Source of the DNA: Pelargonium tetragonum
Lineage: Eukaryota; Streptophyta; Magnoliopsida; Geraniales; Geraniaceae
NCBI GenBank assembly: GCA_036897445.1
Contig: JAYMTL010000001.1
Coordinates: forward strand, 186,001-250,000
DNA length: 64,000 bases
Direction: 5' to 3'
Shown here: piece by piece, positions 12,691 through 26,666 of the stretch
Numbering within the stretch: the first letter of the stretch is position 1
Layout of the letters: every line of letters starts with the position of its first letter
Notes under the pieces: model-generated
The model's database searches: none
Told to the model about the DNA's origin: nothing
Seen by the model: the letters and a program-made list of their open reading frames with translations, nothing else
Made by a program: the position numbers and the translations under genes

Positions 12691-14393
12691 AAGGTTGCTA
12701 TTGTAATATATACGGGACTGGAACTCCGGGCTCTTGGCGCATTCAATCTTTGTTAAATCATACTAATTCCATTACCTCGGGGTCCCTAAGAGAGTTGCTG
12801 GATCAGATATTTACACTTTTTGTGTTGTGGTTAGTCTTTTTCTTTGTCTATATCTTTGATAAAAAGTTCTTTTAAGGGCCTTTCCTAATCTAATAAGGGT
12901 AAACATGAAATATAAGTACATTTATCAAGGGTAATAAACTTCCTGAGCCTGACTTGAACTAAGGAAAAATACGAATTGTAGACAATGAAGCACCTAGTAT
13001 ATAAGTTTAATTTAAAAGCCACGGGCTTCGAACCCACAATTTTGTTGTATTTTTAAGGCGTTTTCGTTGACATGAATTTTGCGGTTTTACGGGCCATAAG
13101 AACTCAGGCTTTGCAACTTACGTTTATGCGGAATTTCGCAGTAGGCAGTAGATAGTAGATATTGGTATAAAGTGAAAGTACTCCTAACAACCCCTTTAGT
13201 TTCCTCTGTCATTACCTTATTGAAAATAGAATTTTAGTTTTGTATTATAATATTAATATTTGTTTTGCTCAAAAGAAGAGAAAATTTTTCGATATGTATG
13301 CGCTGCGTATCTTAGACCTAGCTAAAAGCAATAGATTTAACAACTGTAATTAAAATAAAAATAGAGGACTTACCCACCCAAGCGGAGATTTATCCTTCAC
13401 CCTTTGGTTAGGAGTAGAAAAAAGACAGCAGTCGTACAGCTCACGCCTCCCCTAAAGGTTGATAAAACTAAAAAAATGCCAGATGATTAGTAAGTTGCCT
13501 GTTAAAAAGCGATTCAGAAAGCAGTAAAATATGCCGTTCTTATATGCTACAAGTTCTCCGGATTTTACTCAATAAAGTATCCCTGCACTTGATGGGGGAC
13601 TTGCTTTCTTTTTCATATCACTACTAATCACAAGGCCAGGTAAAGGCTTGGTTCTGGCATGCTGTAAATAACAGGTTTGTAAAGCCGGAGGAAAGCATCC
13701 CGTAAAAAGGGAATTTCATTCTACTACATCCGAAAAACCCCTAATTTAAATCTCAAATTAACTTCATTTTATTACAGTAAGCTCTAGTACAAAGATTAAG
13801 GGTTTGGTATGTCTAATATTACACTCCTTTACTTTACTCCGGTTTTTGCCCTACTGAATATTTTTAGCTAGGTTTCTCTACAAAAAGTAGGTTTAATAAT
13901 AGTCAGGTCCCACTATCAAAACATCCTTAATATTTCCGAATTACAACAGAGAAAATCCAATACGACAGAGGGGGAACCCTTATATGGATATGGAACACAG
14001 CGCTCAATCAGGGAATTTTTTATACAAGCTTACTCCCCTTTGTCCCAAGCTTAGAATCCTCTTTCAAAGCATTATTACTTACTATTAATTATAAGTATCG
14101 CGTATACTGTTCTAATCTAAGGAATCCGATATCAGTAAAAAAAAGTAAGGGCCTGCTTTTACCAACTCCTAGTTAAGCTTGCTAGCACTAGGTATTCTCA
14201 TGAAGTTTCTACGCTTACAGAGGGGCCTTGGGCAAATCAAGAAAGTCTTAATATAGTAAACTCTTGTTGCTAAAACACGGAATACTTAAGGAGGAGGCTT
14301 TTGAACCCCTCACGATAGTTTATAGTTTTACGAGTGAAAGTCTAAAACTATATAGAAGTAAAGGCAAGCTTGTTTTCTTATCTTTAAAAGAGG

Positions 14394-14412
14394 GGTACTA
14401 GACTCTAGTACC
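14394..14412. repeat. Perfect 9-bp-arm palindrome
   Basis: The sequence GGTACTAGA-C-TCTAGTACC is a near-perfect palindrome with a single central base. The loop is too short for an RNA hairpin, so it is better seen as a palindromic DNA site. It marks the left edge of a patch of different texture. Confidence 0.85.
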
Positions 14413-14479
14413 GTTTTTACAAGAGAAAAAGACTTCTACAAAGGTCATTGCGATTTTCAAGAGAATTTGAGCTACAATA

Positions 14480-14870
14480 CTAAAGCATTGCCTTTGTTCT
14501 TGGTATAGAGTTATGAGTACGAAGGTTATAGCTCAGAAGAAAGCAGCAGGTTTAGGTATAAATAACAAACAAGGTATCATGAAAAAGGGTATAGCTGTTT
14601 ATAAAGGTAAATAGAGCAAATCTAGGAAATGTATTAGAAATGTGTAAAAGTTTTCGGGAGGAGTTGTATGCAAGGAGGTTCTACTTTGATTTTTAAGTAA
14701 AAAGGAACTTGTTGTAGAGTCCTTTTATTAGATATAGTATCCTATTAGTATTCTATTACTTATTATATTGTATTGTTAATTGTTAAGAGGTATTTAATAG
14801 AGTATAATCTTATTACTTTATATAGTTACAGCTGTCTAGTTGTTAAGAATAAAAACCTCTTCTTTGCTCT
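14480..14870. other. Patch of distinct texture, possibly decayed repeat
   Basis: Compared with its surroundings this patch is poor in G- and C-runs. Its left half reads Lys/Ala/Gly-rich in one plus-strand frame (14,535-14,615), and its right half is TAT/ATT-rich low-complexity DNA (14,730-14,830). The word AAAGCAGCAGGT at 14,540 recurs at 16,711. This suggests a decayed repeat family, but no element type can be named. Confidence 0.3.
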
Positions 14871-16140
14871 TACTACTCTAGAAAAGATTAAACCCTTTAG
14901 GTAAGAGTTTCTGTTGTATTAGAATTAGATGCTCTATTTGTTGCGGTCTCTTGCTTCCGGATCTAGTTCTATAAACGAAGCCCTTCTCTAAAGAAAGCAA
15001 TTCAAAATTTGATAGTAAATTTAACGCAAAAAGGGTAAAACAGAAACACACCACCTTACTGGCTAACCTAAACTGGCAAAGATATTCTAGAGAGTAAATT
15101 GGGCTTCTCAAGGTAATTTTGACTTTATTTAAGAGTGGAGTTTAATAGAGATTCCTCTTAGTCTTTGCAGTACTCCTATTATCTAGACATATCCTCTTAA
15201 GGGAGATACTCTTCTTTGTAGCTAGGGGCTTTAACTTTTTAGGGATAGCTTACTGTATGTAAGGAAAAGAAAGGAGTATATTAGCTTAGTAGAACTAAAA
15301 CAGAAAAAGTCTCAACCATTTATAGTAAAAAAAGATTAGAATTAGTAATTAAATAAGTTTGCTGTAAAAAAACAATATATCAAAATAATTAAAAAGCTGG
15401 TGGAAGATTTTTTTTACTGCCCGTAAGTTCAAATTATATTAAGGTGAAAATACTAAGTACCTTTGACATAAAATATCCCTTACAAAAGCTTTACTAGGGA
15501 TCGAGCTGCGCTTTAACGGGTCAATAGAGTTTCTATTCTTAACTCTTAACTAAATAAGGATAGCATAAAAAAGGAGGGGTTTTTAGTGGTTAGCAGGCTA
15601 CTCTTTTGAATTATTCAGATCAAAAAAAATTTTTTATTTAGAAGCCTCCTTTCAAGTGTTAGTTTAAAGGATTTCCTGCGCGGGGTAATCTCTGAGATGC
15701 CTCAAATTATTCTATATGTTTCAATACTCCAACAAAAGCAAGATTTAGAATATAAAGTTAACTCTTAAAGGCGCTTTTACCCAGATATATAATTCGAATT
15801 TAGGGCTTTCCTGCATTTCCTTAATTGTAATAAGGGCTCCTACTTTTGTTGTGACCGAAAAAAGTTGTACTCCGGTTAGCTTAAGCTCTCTGTAAAACTT
15901 TGAAATAGATTGAACTCTATAAGGAGGTATGATACTAAGCGTAAACCCGAAAAGTGCAATACAATTACTTTCTAAAGTTTGATGTAAGCCCTTATAGCTT
16001 AACCTAGGAGACTGGGGTGTATCTCAACCACACTGCTTACATACCGCAGAGATATAGGTATAGCTTCTAATAAGATACAAATACAGATAGTCAGGACCTA
16101 CAAGACAAAGATCTCTAAGGCAAGGAATCCTATGTCTTTT
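14870..16140. other. AT-rich spacer
   Basis: The only frame above 60 codons is on the minus strand (14,878-15,111, 77 residues) and is unrecognised. AAGGAGG directly followed by TATG at about 15,924 resembles a ribosome-binding site plus start, but the frame closes after 17 codons. Confidence 0.55.
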
Positions 16141-16149
16141 CTTAGTATA

Positions 16150-16985
16150 AGTCTTACAGGATTAGAACCCGGGTATTCCCATAAAGAAGTGAGGTGAAAG
16201 TCCCTCGATTTGGTGCTGGTTTTAGTGTGTAAGGTGGTATACTCATAAATATTATCTTACATTTCCCTTCATTCGGATGCCTCGGGTATAGTAACCATTA
16301 GAAATCTCCATAAGGTTTGCATCCTCCCGTAGCAATAACTCGAGAGTGCGAGAGGTATATGCCTATAATACTAATTACTAGAAACTCTCTATACTAACTA
16401 TTAACTAATACAAGAATAGAATACTATAAACCCATAAGAAAAGTACAGCGTATAAGATAGAGAATACAAAGAAGACATATTTGGTACAATAGCTACAGGG
16501 AGTAAGCATAACACCAAAGGAAGATCCATAAAAAACGAAGAGGAGTATAGCTTCAAAGACAAGTAGTACAAAGACACAGAAAGTATGAATAAGAAGTAGT
16601 TGGTTTTGGGTACTGAATTAGGCTTCTATGTTTTAAGTCTAGTTAATTAAGTTAAGAGAGCAAGACTCTAAACTAATCCGCTTAGGAGTGTTCGTAAAAA
16701 AGAGAAGGTTAAAGCAGCAGGTATAGCTAACAAAAGCTAAGTCTCAACAATAAGAAAGCAAAAAAGGGCTCCAGGCTAAGAAAAGTAAGAAAGAGAGTAA
16801 CAAATTAGGAATAGAGAAAAAGGGTTTTACAAGAGACTAAGAGATTTTCTTAGGGTTGTAGAATTTAGGTAATAATAGAGTAAGTAAAGGAGGAATCCTG
16901 GTCTTACAGTCTTATGGTAGAGATTAGAACCTGGGTCTGCAGCCTTGCAAGCGGATTTCCTAGGATTTTCCGGAAGGTAGTATAG
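16150..16985 (-). repeat. Diverged pair of tRNA-T-arm-like words in a distinct patch
   Basis: Two related stretches occur: GGATTAGAACCCGGGT (16,159-16,174) and AGATTAGAACCTGGGT (16,921-16,936). They differ at 2 of 16 positions, and GTCTTACA or a close variant precedes both. Read on the minus strand they give GGTTCTAATC, one change from a tRNA box B. After the second one (minus strand, upstream), CTTGCAAGG could be an anticodon loop. The DNA between (16,200-16,850) is poor in G-runs, like the 14.5 kb patch. A diverged duplication or tRNA-derived repeat is possible. Confidence 0.3.
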
Positions 16986-17798
16986 GAAGGCTTTCTTATG
17001 GTATATGAGAGCAGTTGAACTCAAAAATTCCCTGTCTTTAATAAACCCTAAAACCATAACAATTTAAGTAAACCCTAGCTTGTTGTGTACTTAGTTATAT
17101 AAAAACCTTGTATTATGTTAAAACCTGAATCAAATAAAATTGCCTTTTCCTGAAAATGCACAGCTATTACAAATGAAACCGAATTCTCAGGAATACGGAT
17201 TAAATCAAACAATGCTTATGTTTATATCTAGAATACCTTTTTGCCAGTTTGGCTACCTCATTATAAGGCTTTTCAGTCCGTATTTACTAGGGTCTCCCTA
17301 CTCCCTTTTCTCAAACTTCCGTACTTACAAAATAGGTATAAATTGCCCAGGTATCAGGGGATCTAACTGCACTGGATACTGACTTTTTCCTTTTTCTAAC
17401 AAAGAGCATAAGACTGTAGTACTGCGGAACTAATATGTATACTCCTCCTAAAAAGGGCCTTGTAATCTCCAAAACCTTTTTGGGGCTCCCAGAGTAGATT
17501 CTATAAAAAGAAAATTTGTTGATAGTAATTGTGGACTTCAACTTGCCTAAATTGTGCTTTACTTATTTAGATAGGACTTTTCACCGATTAGTAAAATCTA
17601 GAAAATACCGACTTACGAAGTTTATGAAATCAAAAATGAAAGCTATAAGGAAGTCTAAAACCAGGGCTTACTAAAATCTGGGATAACCGAAGAATTGGGA
17701 CTTCATTTTCCTATGGAAATTCCTTAGAAACCTTTCGGCTTAGTAGTATAGGAATACAGGATCGATCCGCTTCTTTCTAAAAAAGGATTTAGTAAGTG

Positions 17799-17812
17799 TA
17801 TATATATATATA
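17799..17812. repeat. (TA)7 microsatellite
   Basis: Fourteen bases of uninterrupted alternating TA. This is ordinary in DNA so rich in TpA. Confidence 0.95.
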
Positions 17813-19873
17813 ACTCAAAAGGGCTCTCTAGTAAGACTCCTTTTAAATAAAATAAAAGGCAGAGCTTATAAGTAAGTCCCGAATTTCTAAGATGGGATAC
17901 CTCTAGAATTTAGAAGTTTTGAACTCGTACACGTACCCCCCAAGGCAGTCTTTGTAATAAGTCAAAAGACACCTAGCTTAGAGAGTATGTAATAAAATTG
18001 CGGATTTAAGGTTATTCTTTTTTCTCGATTTTGTTTGCTGAGATATATTAGAATAAAATCCAAATATGAAGAAAGTAAACCAAGGAGACTTCTGTTCAAT
18101 TCTGTAATTTCTGATATTTGAAAGGTCAAGCGTGGGGGACTCCATATACATATCCCAACAAAACCCACTACAAAAAAATAAGTACTTTTTTACAGCATTA
18201 GAAGCGTTTCAACATGCATTCCCAAACAAGGGACATCTACTCGGGAGTTAATTTGGGAGTATTCGCCTTTAGCTGGGTCAGATCTGAGGAGGTCGTATGA
18301 AATAATTAAGGGCTTCTCCCTTATCCTACTCTGCTTTCAAGTTTTTCTCTTAATACCTTAGTGTATTATCATAAGCCTTTGAAGCAAAACTTGGATTTTA
18401 TAAAACCCATTCCTCGTTAAGTTCTAAAGTCTGTTCCAGAATACTGCGGAAATCTTAGAGTGTCTAATTCTAGTGTGACTGAGAGGGATCCCGTAAAAGG
18501 GAGGAAACAAACCTTTTACTGTTGAAGGAGTTAAGGCTCTATTAACTTTTGCTATAGGAGCTCAAGTCAGATATAGAAAATCTAACCGACAACTTTATAG
18601 TATTGGCTTTTTCAAAAAGCTAAGTCAACCAAGTTTTTACATTTCTAGTCTACAAAAGTAGGTAGAATATGCCTAAAAGCGGTTTGGTTAAAGGAAGGGA
18701 ACTATCCCATACAAGGAGACTTATTCAGTAAACCAGAGTATACGTAAACAAAAAAAAAACTGCACTTTTCCAGGGAAAGGGGGATGATTTTAATATTTCT
18801 TAAGTTTTTTAAATCCATGTAAATTCAATCCTAACTAATAAAGGGTAATTCTAAATCATCGGAGTCTAACTCAACAATATGACCCCGGTCTTGAGAGGGG
18901 GAATATTAGGACCTATTTTTAGGATATCCTATGACATATGCTTAATATAAGTAGAAGTCTCTTTACTTTTATTTATATAAGAGTTTGACTTTGAAATTTA
19001 GCACTAACATAACAAAGGCGGAATCAGGCTGCCCTCTAAAGAAAGCAGCCTTGCTATAAAGTTTTGATCAGTCTTTAGGTACTTTGGCCTTCTTTCTCGT
19101 TTTGTCCTCATCTGGTTATACAAGAAAATTAAAGAGGGCTAGTGGTAATACTTAGAGAAAGGCTAGATTGACCAAACAAAAAGACTCTGACTTCATACCT
19201 GGAAGATAAATACTGTCTAGAATAAACCTTTTGAAATAAGAAGATCAAGTGCGTATACTTTTTTTGGCAAAGCAAAGATAAACTATAAATATTATATAAA
19301 GAGCTCTAAATACTTTAGGGTGTTGATCCAGTATTTAAGGCCTCATATTTGTTTTGTAGCAAAGGGTTAATTTAACACCTAAGTAGCTAGTTTAACTGTG
19401 GCAGACCTTGTAATACTATAATCTAGGAGAAGCGTACTTAGAATTATCAGTATGTAGTAAAAAACCAGGGTAATAGTCTTAGTTTTAGAGTAAAAAGAAG
19501 TGAGGCTATGAGATTCTGCATTTTCCATTGTTTTGTTAAATCTGTACATAGGGTGTCTATGAGACTTGTGATCGCTCCGGGTCCCTGACCTACTAATGAA
19601 CTGAAAAAATCACCTTATTCTGGAACTGTAGAAAAGCGAGTATTCCTAGTATTAAATGCATAAATGAAATGAAATTCCTTTTGTTTTTACAAGGCGCCTT
19701 TCACTTGGGAGTAACTTTGAGCTTCATCTGATTCTGTGACGCTAAAAAATTGAAAGATATATAGTCAAATTAAGGATAATACCTCTGCAACTCCTCTTTC
19801 AATTGAGAAAGCGGGCTTAACATTCTTTAAGTCAAATTGTCTCCTCTTACTTTTTGCGAAGGAATACTACTTT

Positions 19874-19893
19874 TTATAATATAAATATTATAA
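19874..19893. repeat. AT-only hairpin, 9-bp arms
   Basis: TTATAATAT-AA-ATATTATAA is a perfect inverted repeat with a 2-base centre. Weak pairing and composition bias make function doubtful. Confidence 0.8.
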
Positions 19894-21069
19894 GGTGGGG
19901 TTGCAGAATAAAATTTTAATTCAAACAAGGGGTTTTGTACAAGCCTACTTTAAGCTATTCCTCTGGAGTTTCTACTTTATTTCTAAATTTCTAAGGTTAT
20001 CCTTTTTTTCGTACTATGTAACCACCATTATTCTGCGATCTTAATTAACATTTCCTTTTTCGTCAATAAGGTATAAACTCTGTTTCATTTTTGGTCCTGC
20101 AGAGTTACCGCCCTATGCTAGACTTTTTACAAAGCAATACAAAATTATAAACTAAATTCAAAAAAGTTCTCCAGCTAGACTAAAAGGCAAAAAAAAATCT
20201 TTATATTTACTATTTAGTAGCATTCAATATCTATTAAATTCGTTATGTATCTTCTGTAGACCTTGTAACCTAAGGCACTCACCCTAACTGCATAAGGAAC
20301 CCCTAGTAACCTACTTAGATTTTTAGTTCAAACACACACTACCTGTAAGGAACTACTTGTGTAAGAATTAAAAGGGACTGAGCCGAGATTTTCCTACTTT
20401 GCAGGTCTAATACAAGAAATGCTCTGTGGGAGGAATAAAAAGTAGAATAGGCTTTGGATTTGGAGTAGAAACTTGGGTAAACCTGCTTATTAAATAGGCT
20501 AAAGTCTCTCTTTTACTTGACATTCTATTCAGATCTTTTAATAAGTAATAAGGGCCGCTCTCCCTCAATGAGATACGGTGAAATTGCATAAGAAAAGAGT
20601 TGAAAAACTAATTTGACAAAATACCTAATAGCTAGAGTACAGACCTATAAGTTATAGACCCCGATTTCCTTTTTAAAACAGGATAAAGACTGCCCTAACA
20701 AACGAGTCTTTTATATAATTGAAAAGAGAATGCAGTATTCCCACGGAGATACCACGAGTCTCAGATCTGGATTAGCTACAATTTCATTTATACGTCTAAA
20801 CCTCCCTCCGATGGATACCCGAGCTTACCTAAAAAAAGAGAGCTTCTCTTTAACCCAAAACTCTTTTTAAAAGTTTTAAATATCTAGCAGTTAATAATTT
20901 CATAATTGTATACAACAAGGATAATATATTACTTTAGTTAACAGAACCATGTGTACCGAGATTGGGGGACTCTGCCTCACGTCGATACTAAAAGATTCTT
21001 TTTAGAAGTGCTAGGCGTGAAACCGGTTAGTTAGGTAGGGTCTTTCTTACTTGATAGACAAAGAGAACA

Positions 21070-21084
21070 AGGTAATGTAATTAA
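21070..21084 (-). repeat. Dispersed word, copy 2 (opposite strand)
   Basis: AGGTAATGTAATTAA, the exact complement of the word at 9,835. Flanks are not shared beyond the word as far as I can see by eye. Confidence 0.6.
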
Positions 21085-23544
21085 GGAGTCCTAGAAACTA
21101 AAGCGAGTGACTTAAATATAGGATCTATTCTAGTAAATTTAAATTACGATTGGCAAAAAAAGAAGTTAAATAGTGCGTCCTTTGTAGAATAGGTAGAATA
21201 GAAAAAACCCCTTTCTACATTTAGATTGCATCCCTTGTCTTGAGATAGAATTTTATATAGTTATATCCGGCAAACAATTCCATCAAGTAAAGAGTAAACT
21301 TACCCGTTCCTTAATCTTAAAAGGGGCATCCTTCTAGCATTTTGTCTATCAGCCCCTAAAAAAGTCCTGAAAAAGGGTTGCCCTTAAATTTTTACTCCGT
21401 TTTGACACCCTGCATGCTCTAAATATATAATACGGAAGCTTTAGGGGTGCGTGTTAAGTGTTTATCAAATCCAGCCATATAGGTAGAAATCCGGTATGTA
21501 ATATTCGTTAGAAGCGCTCGTATACTGTATTCTCGTCTCGGGGATCCTTGAAAAAGGAAGATCTTATATTACTCGGAATTTAAATGAACTTGAAACTTTA
21601 ACTTTCTAAAAAGAAAATTCTAAGCCTATGAGTAAGAGCTTTAACTAAAAAAGAAACTGGAATCTCGCAAAAATTATCCAAAGAGACGGAGCAGTTAGGT
21701 ATTTACTACTCCCAGACTTACTTTATCCGCGGCCCTCGTAATAGCCAGATTTACGTTGTAAGATATCGAACTTTTATTAGCAAATGAACGAGAGCTTATA
21801 TAAGTAAGAATACCTCCGTTTTCAGATTTTTAGATGAATCTTTATCGCATATCTTTAAAAAATGAATTTAGCGCCCCTTATTCTATACAGAGAATCCACT
21901 TTTAATTTACTAGAATTATACCCTAAACATAAAACAAAAGAGACAATAACCTTGAGGATTTTCTTAACTTGTTATATCTTTCTATTGCAGGAATTTTTAG
22001 ACTACATTAAAATAGGAGGGAGAAGTTACAACTGAAAAGAGCCCCCTATCTTACTTACCCAGTTATGAGATTTCGGTCTATGTTACGCATAAGTTTTAGA
22101 AAGAGAATATCAACTTAGATGCTTACACACTACCTAGAGGATCTTTATCAATTAGACTTCACTCGCCGGGTTTTGGGATCTAGAAAACTCTCGGAGTCCT
22201 TATAAAAACACTTTCATTTTTATCAGTGTTATTTTTTAATATACCAAAAGCGATCTCTAGCAAGAAAAAACTTTTCACAAGAATATCACAGCAGCTTTTT
22301 GAAGTAGCATAGTTAATCGTTATAAGGGTTTCCTCTTAACTCTCCCTTATATTGTAAAAAGGAATCCCTTTTGACTTGCCACAGCGGTATCTTAATTGAA
22401 AGCTTTATAAGTTCTTGTTTTGTTGGAGTTTATTTGTAATAAAGAAAATCCGGATTTTGCTTAGATATTAGTATAGAACTCTAGAAAATAAGAGTTTAAC
22501 TTACTTTCTATCTTTAACTTTTAATTCTTTATTGAAAAATGAATTAGAAAGAGATGGGAGTGTCTGCTAAAATTGGCCCATAAGTCAAGCTGCTTTTAAT
22601 TTTAAGGGAAAGACTCTATACTAAATATACTCAAGAAGCCCCGGAACATTTAAAAAACTACTAAGAAATTTCTTAGATTTACCACTATTTACTTGCTATT
22701 ATTTTTATTTCCATAAAGCAGGGTCCTCCTTAGAAAGGTTTCGATTACGAAATCCCGGGGACTTGTTGCTTTTTTAATCTAAGAATTTAGACTAGATTAC
22801 TGCAAGTAGGCTTTCTCTTAATGTAAACCTTAGAAATCCCAAAACAATTAGCAACAAAAACTCAGTTACCTGCTTGATCTCTATTAGAATATAGGGATTT
22901 TTTGACTAACCCTACTTCCCTTATATAAGGTGTCATTATAACTTAAGAAAAAGGGCTTTTCTCAAGCGGATAATATGATTTTAAGTTCTCAAACTATATA
23001 ACTAAGATTTTTTAGTGTTCAATTATCTAGCATCCTTTTTTAATTTACAAGAGAAACGCTTTTAAGAGGGGTTTTCCTGCACTTTGGTATATTTTAACCT
23101 TATTACTTTCAGAGGCTGCTCGCTAGGGACTGGTGAAATCAGAAATCAGAGGAAAAACCCCTCGTCAGAACCTAGGGGGCTTTTTTCTTTGTAAAGAGTT
23201 AGAAATTACGCGTATTTTAGGCAAAGCAGTAATTTCTAAAAATTTAAATGTAACAGAAAGAAGCTCTAAAAACCCTTATAAAACCTTTTCTTACAAATTA
23301 CTGATCTAACTAAAAGGATTGCTGATTAGGTAACTAAAAGGGGAGAATATACTTGTATACAGCAATCTCAAAAAACGAATTTACTAGGTTACTACATGCT
23401 ATAGCAAACTTTAGGCCTTATCCTTAACCTATTCTTTAATTTATTCTCTTTTTAGTGGAAATTTAAACAAGTAACTTACTAGAAAAAGAAATCCTTAGTA
23501 GGGGACCGCTCCTTTATCAAGGGATTCTCAATTACTCAAAAGTG

Positions 23545-23612
23545 ATTGTAGGATTCGAACCAACGCATTTTAAGGCAATAATCTACGCTCTATATAACCG
23601 ATTTCATCTCGG
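23545..23612 (-). pseudogene. tRNA-like relic
   Basis: The minus strand carries a box B word GGTTCGAATCC (complement of 23,551-23,561) whose T-stem pairs at four of five positions. Upstream lies AATCGGTTATATAGAGC, which resembles a D-arm, and then ATTATTGCCTTAA, which could be an anticodon loop (GCC is possible). Spacing is tRNA-like. No pairing acceptor stem is visible. It is likely a decayed organellar- or bacterial-type tRNA of uncertain identity. Confidence 0.4.
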
Positions 23613-24554
23613 ACATTTTTTGTAAGAAATATTTATCAGTACTTTTTCTTTCTTTATAGTGTTAATAAGATAAGGAGGTCTTTTTTACTTAGTATCTTAG
23701 ACACAGCATATTTACAAATTCGATTTAAATGTCATTTGAGTTGTTATGCCCCCTAGGCTCTCATATTATTACCAATAGGAATCTCTTTAATCAAAGTCCT
23801 AGTGTAGCAGCTTAAGGGGTGCCCCTAATAATGTTTTATCCCAACGGTAGACATTTATATTTAAACTAGCCAAAAGCCTTCCTACAACTCTTATAACTCT
23901 TATAGTCAGTACTTTATTATATCAAAATTCCTCATTTGTTCAAGTCTCTATCCTATTAAGCACCAGACTACTTCACAATTTCTTTGCTAGTAAAGCGAAT
24001 TGGGTTTTGTTTATTAGGAAGCTTTGGCTAAGTTTAGCAAGGAATATTTAGAATGGCACTCTTTAATTAAAGCGTATGTGGGAGGACCCTCATTATTAGG
24101 GAATCCCTTGAGCACTACTAGGAGTTCTTTTACTTAGTCTGAACGAGTTTTTGGCCTTTTGGTAACTGGAAAATCACAGAAATTAATAACTTATAGAAAA
24201 TCCCTTACCCTTATTACCCTAATATTATGTTAGTATTCCATAAATTTTAATCTATATTTTTTTAAGGAATAAAGTTTAGGGTCCTTTATTACGTTTAATA
24301 AATCAGATCAAGAATAAGTTAGGCTTCTTGGTAAGGAGTACTTATAGACTTTATGAGAATACTACTACTACGAAAGTAAGAAGTGTTCCTAATTTCAATT
24401 CAGTAGAAACTTATTCCAAGAAATAGAAGTAATAAGTGATTAGATGTTTTGTCGATCAGAGCACTTGTACTAGAATTTATGCTTTTTCTTTTTTAGGCGA
24501 GGTAAAAAATGAGTATTATACTTATAGAGTAACAGTACACAAAAGGCTCTAAAT

Positions 24555-24625
24555 TCAACTCGACTCGAACCTGTGTAGCAGGGGTGCATTCAATTCGCGC
24601 TGCAATACAGAATCCGCTTCGACGA
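24555..24625 (-). other. Possible tRNA T-arm
   Basis: The minus strand reads ACAGGTTCGAGTCG (box B around 24,561-24,571). The upstream part is not convincingly cloverleaf-like. Listed only as a weak member of the same class. Confidence 0.2.
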
Positions 24626-26666
24626 GGATATATAACGAAAAATGGAATCCTAACAAGGAAACCTGTCATATACCCAAAACACTAGATATACACCCCCTTT
24701 TATCCCCGACTCCAGAGTAGGCTGTGATATAGCTACCCCGAGCTTGCTTGAAAATAAGCGCAATCCTTTAAAAGTCAAAACTGGCAATGACCAAAAGCTA
24801 TACGTCAACACAATTTAAATGGAGGAACTCATATCTTATAAACTACTAAAGTAAAGGCACGAATCCTCATGAAATATCTACTGGGTAACCTTATTAAAAA
24901 CTTAGTTTCTAGAAAAAGAGAAAAAACATAGAGGTATACGCCTAAAAAGACAAAGAATCACATTAACTTAGAGTTATCCATAGCCTAACAACTAAAGCAT
25001 ATCCTGAATTAGCGGATCGTTTTATAAGAATTCCTCGAAACCTTTACAATATTCAAAGGAAATCCCACTCTTAGCCGAGAGCTTATCTTTCTTCCCTTGT
25101 TTTATAAAGAAGGGTGTACTACTAGACTCTACCTATACTATAAAATACATAAGAGCCTTTACTCTATATAAATCCTGTGATAACAACTCTGAAACACTTT
25201 AAGCGGGCCCTTTCTTTATATATATTAAGGAGACTTCAACCGCCCCACAAGTATACCTTTGTTGTAACATGCAGCAGTTTTTATAACAAAAGGAAGAGTA
25301 ACAACTTTATTCTAACTAAGTCAAAACGGATTCTACCGCCTTTCTCGTAAGTTCTGTCGTGTTTCATTTTCATGTAGGTTTTTCTTTTTATTCATGCCTT
25401 TTTACAGGGGTTTCTCCTTTGAAGGACCCCCGTTTAATACCATTACTAAAGGAAGCTCCCTGAGTTGTAAAACCTTTGACACCATCCGGCTGAAAATCTT
25501 TAAAAATAAGGAACCGCAGTAACTTTAGCTCAAGCTAGAGTGCCCCTCTCTTTCGAGACTTATATGTCAATTTCATTTTAATAAAAAGACTTTTAGTTAG
25601 CTTCTAGCTTCGGGGACTCCTAATTCTAGTAAAAGCTTTTTGCTGACCCGAAGTTTTTCTGTTTCAAATTAAGTTTTTAGTAGCATATATTATATTTTAT
25701 ATACCTAAGGAGGGTTTTTTATAATTTATATAATTAGGGGCAATACTCTGCAAATCTTATAGGGAGCTTAGGTAGAGATAATTTGTTTATGTACAGTAGC
25801 TCTTTGTTTCTTCTCCAGGATTGGTTTAAAAAAGTTAACTTGTTCTTAGTAGGGTTTCTCTCTTAGTATTATAAAATAGGAGGGTTCCTTAAAAATTCGT
25901 TTAATTTAAATTTAAAAGTTAAGGCCTTTATAAACCTAAGAAATTCCCTATATTTATAGAAAGAGACCTCTCGCCATTATAAGCTACCGGATGCAAGAAG
26001 TTTTGTATAACTCCTTTTTATAACATCTTACTTTGACTTCATTTTCAGAATACTTACTTTTTTATTTCGTTTAGGTTTTTAACTGAGAATGTTGAAGCAT
26101 AAAAATTTCTTTTACTAAGTTTTAATTATTAAAAAAGCGGCGTACTTGTTATTTTACCTCTTCTCAAATTATGCAATCTAACAGAGTATAAAAGAGGATA
26201 GCCTCGTTTTCAGTGGCTTGTGCATTTAACTACTGAAGTACGGAAGATAGGAGTCTCTTAGGGGCTTCCTTATCCTAGATTACAACTCAATTTAAGACGG
26301 TGTATTAGCATATATTAAAAATCAGGTAGAACTTATACTTATTAAGACTCAGAAAAAGAGATAGCAAGAGCTCTTAAGGGCAATGAAAAGAATCTTTACT
26401 TTCTTTAGCTAAACCACCTCAAGAAATTTTAACTAAAAGTAGAATATTTCCGAGTCTAACTTACGGCATTCAATTCCATATTTCTCAACATAGGTATAAA
26501 TTCTTCCTACGGGTTGGGTTTTCCTTGTAAGTCTTCCATCTAATATTTTTCTGGTCCACAAAGTCAAAAATGTCTTGCTTATCTTCCTAAATCCTACGTG
26601 GGCCCTAGTAAAAGGATAAGCTTTTATTCCGGTTTTTTAGTTCTAGGGAGCCTTTTGTTTAAAGTT

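Larger units (their letters stand above)
8116..14390. other. AT-rich spacer
   Basis: No frame exceeds 66 codons and none looks like protein. A dispersed 15-bp word lies at 9,835-9,849 and a short tandem repeat at 12,665. A possible tRNA T-arm on the minus strand at 13,021-13,037 (five pairs including two G-U) lacks the remaining arms. Nothing else was supported. Confidence 0.6.
17813..23540. other. AT-rich spacer
   Basis: No supportable gene. It holds one opposite-strand copy of the dispersed 15-bp word (21,070-21,084) and an AT palindrome at 19,874. Frames above 60 codons are isolated and unrecognised. Confidence 0.6.

Noticed and set aside
15918-15975. AAGGAGG followed by ATG as a translation start
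   Set aside because: The frame closes after 17 codons and the spacing to the start is too short.
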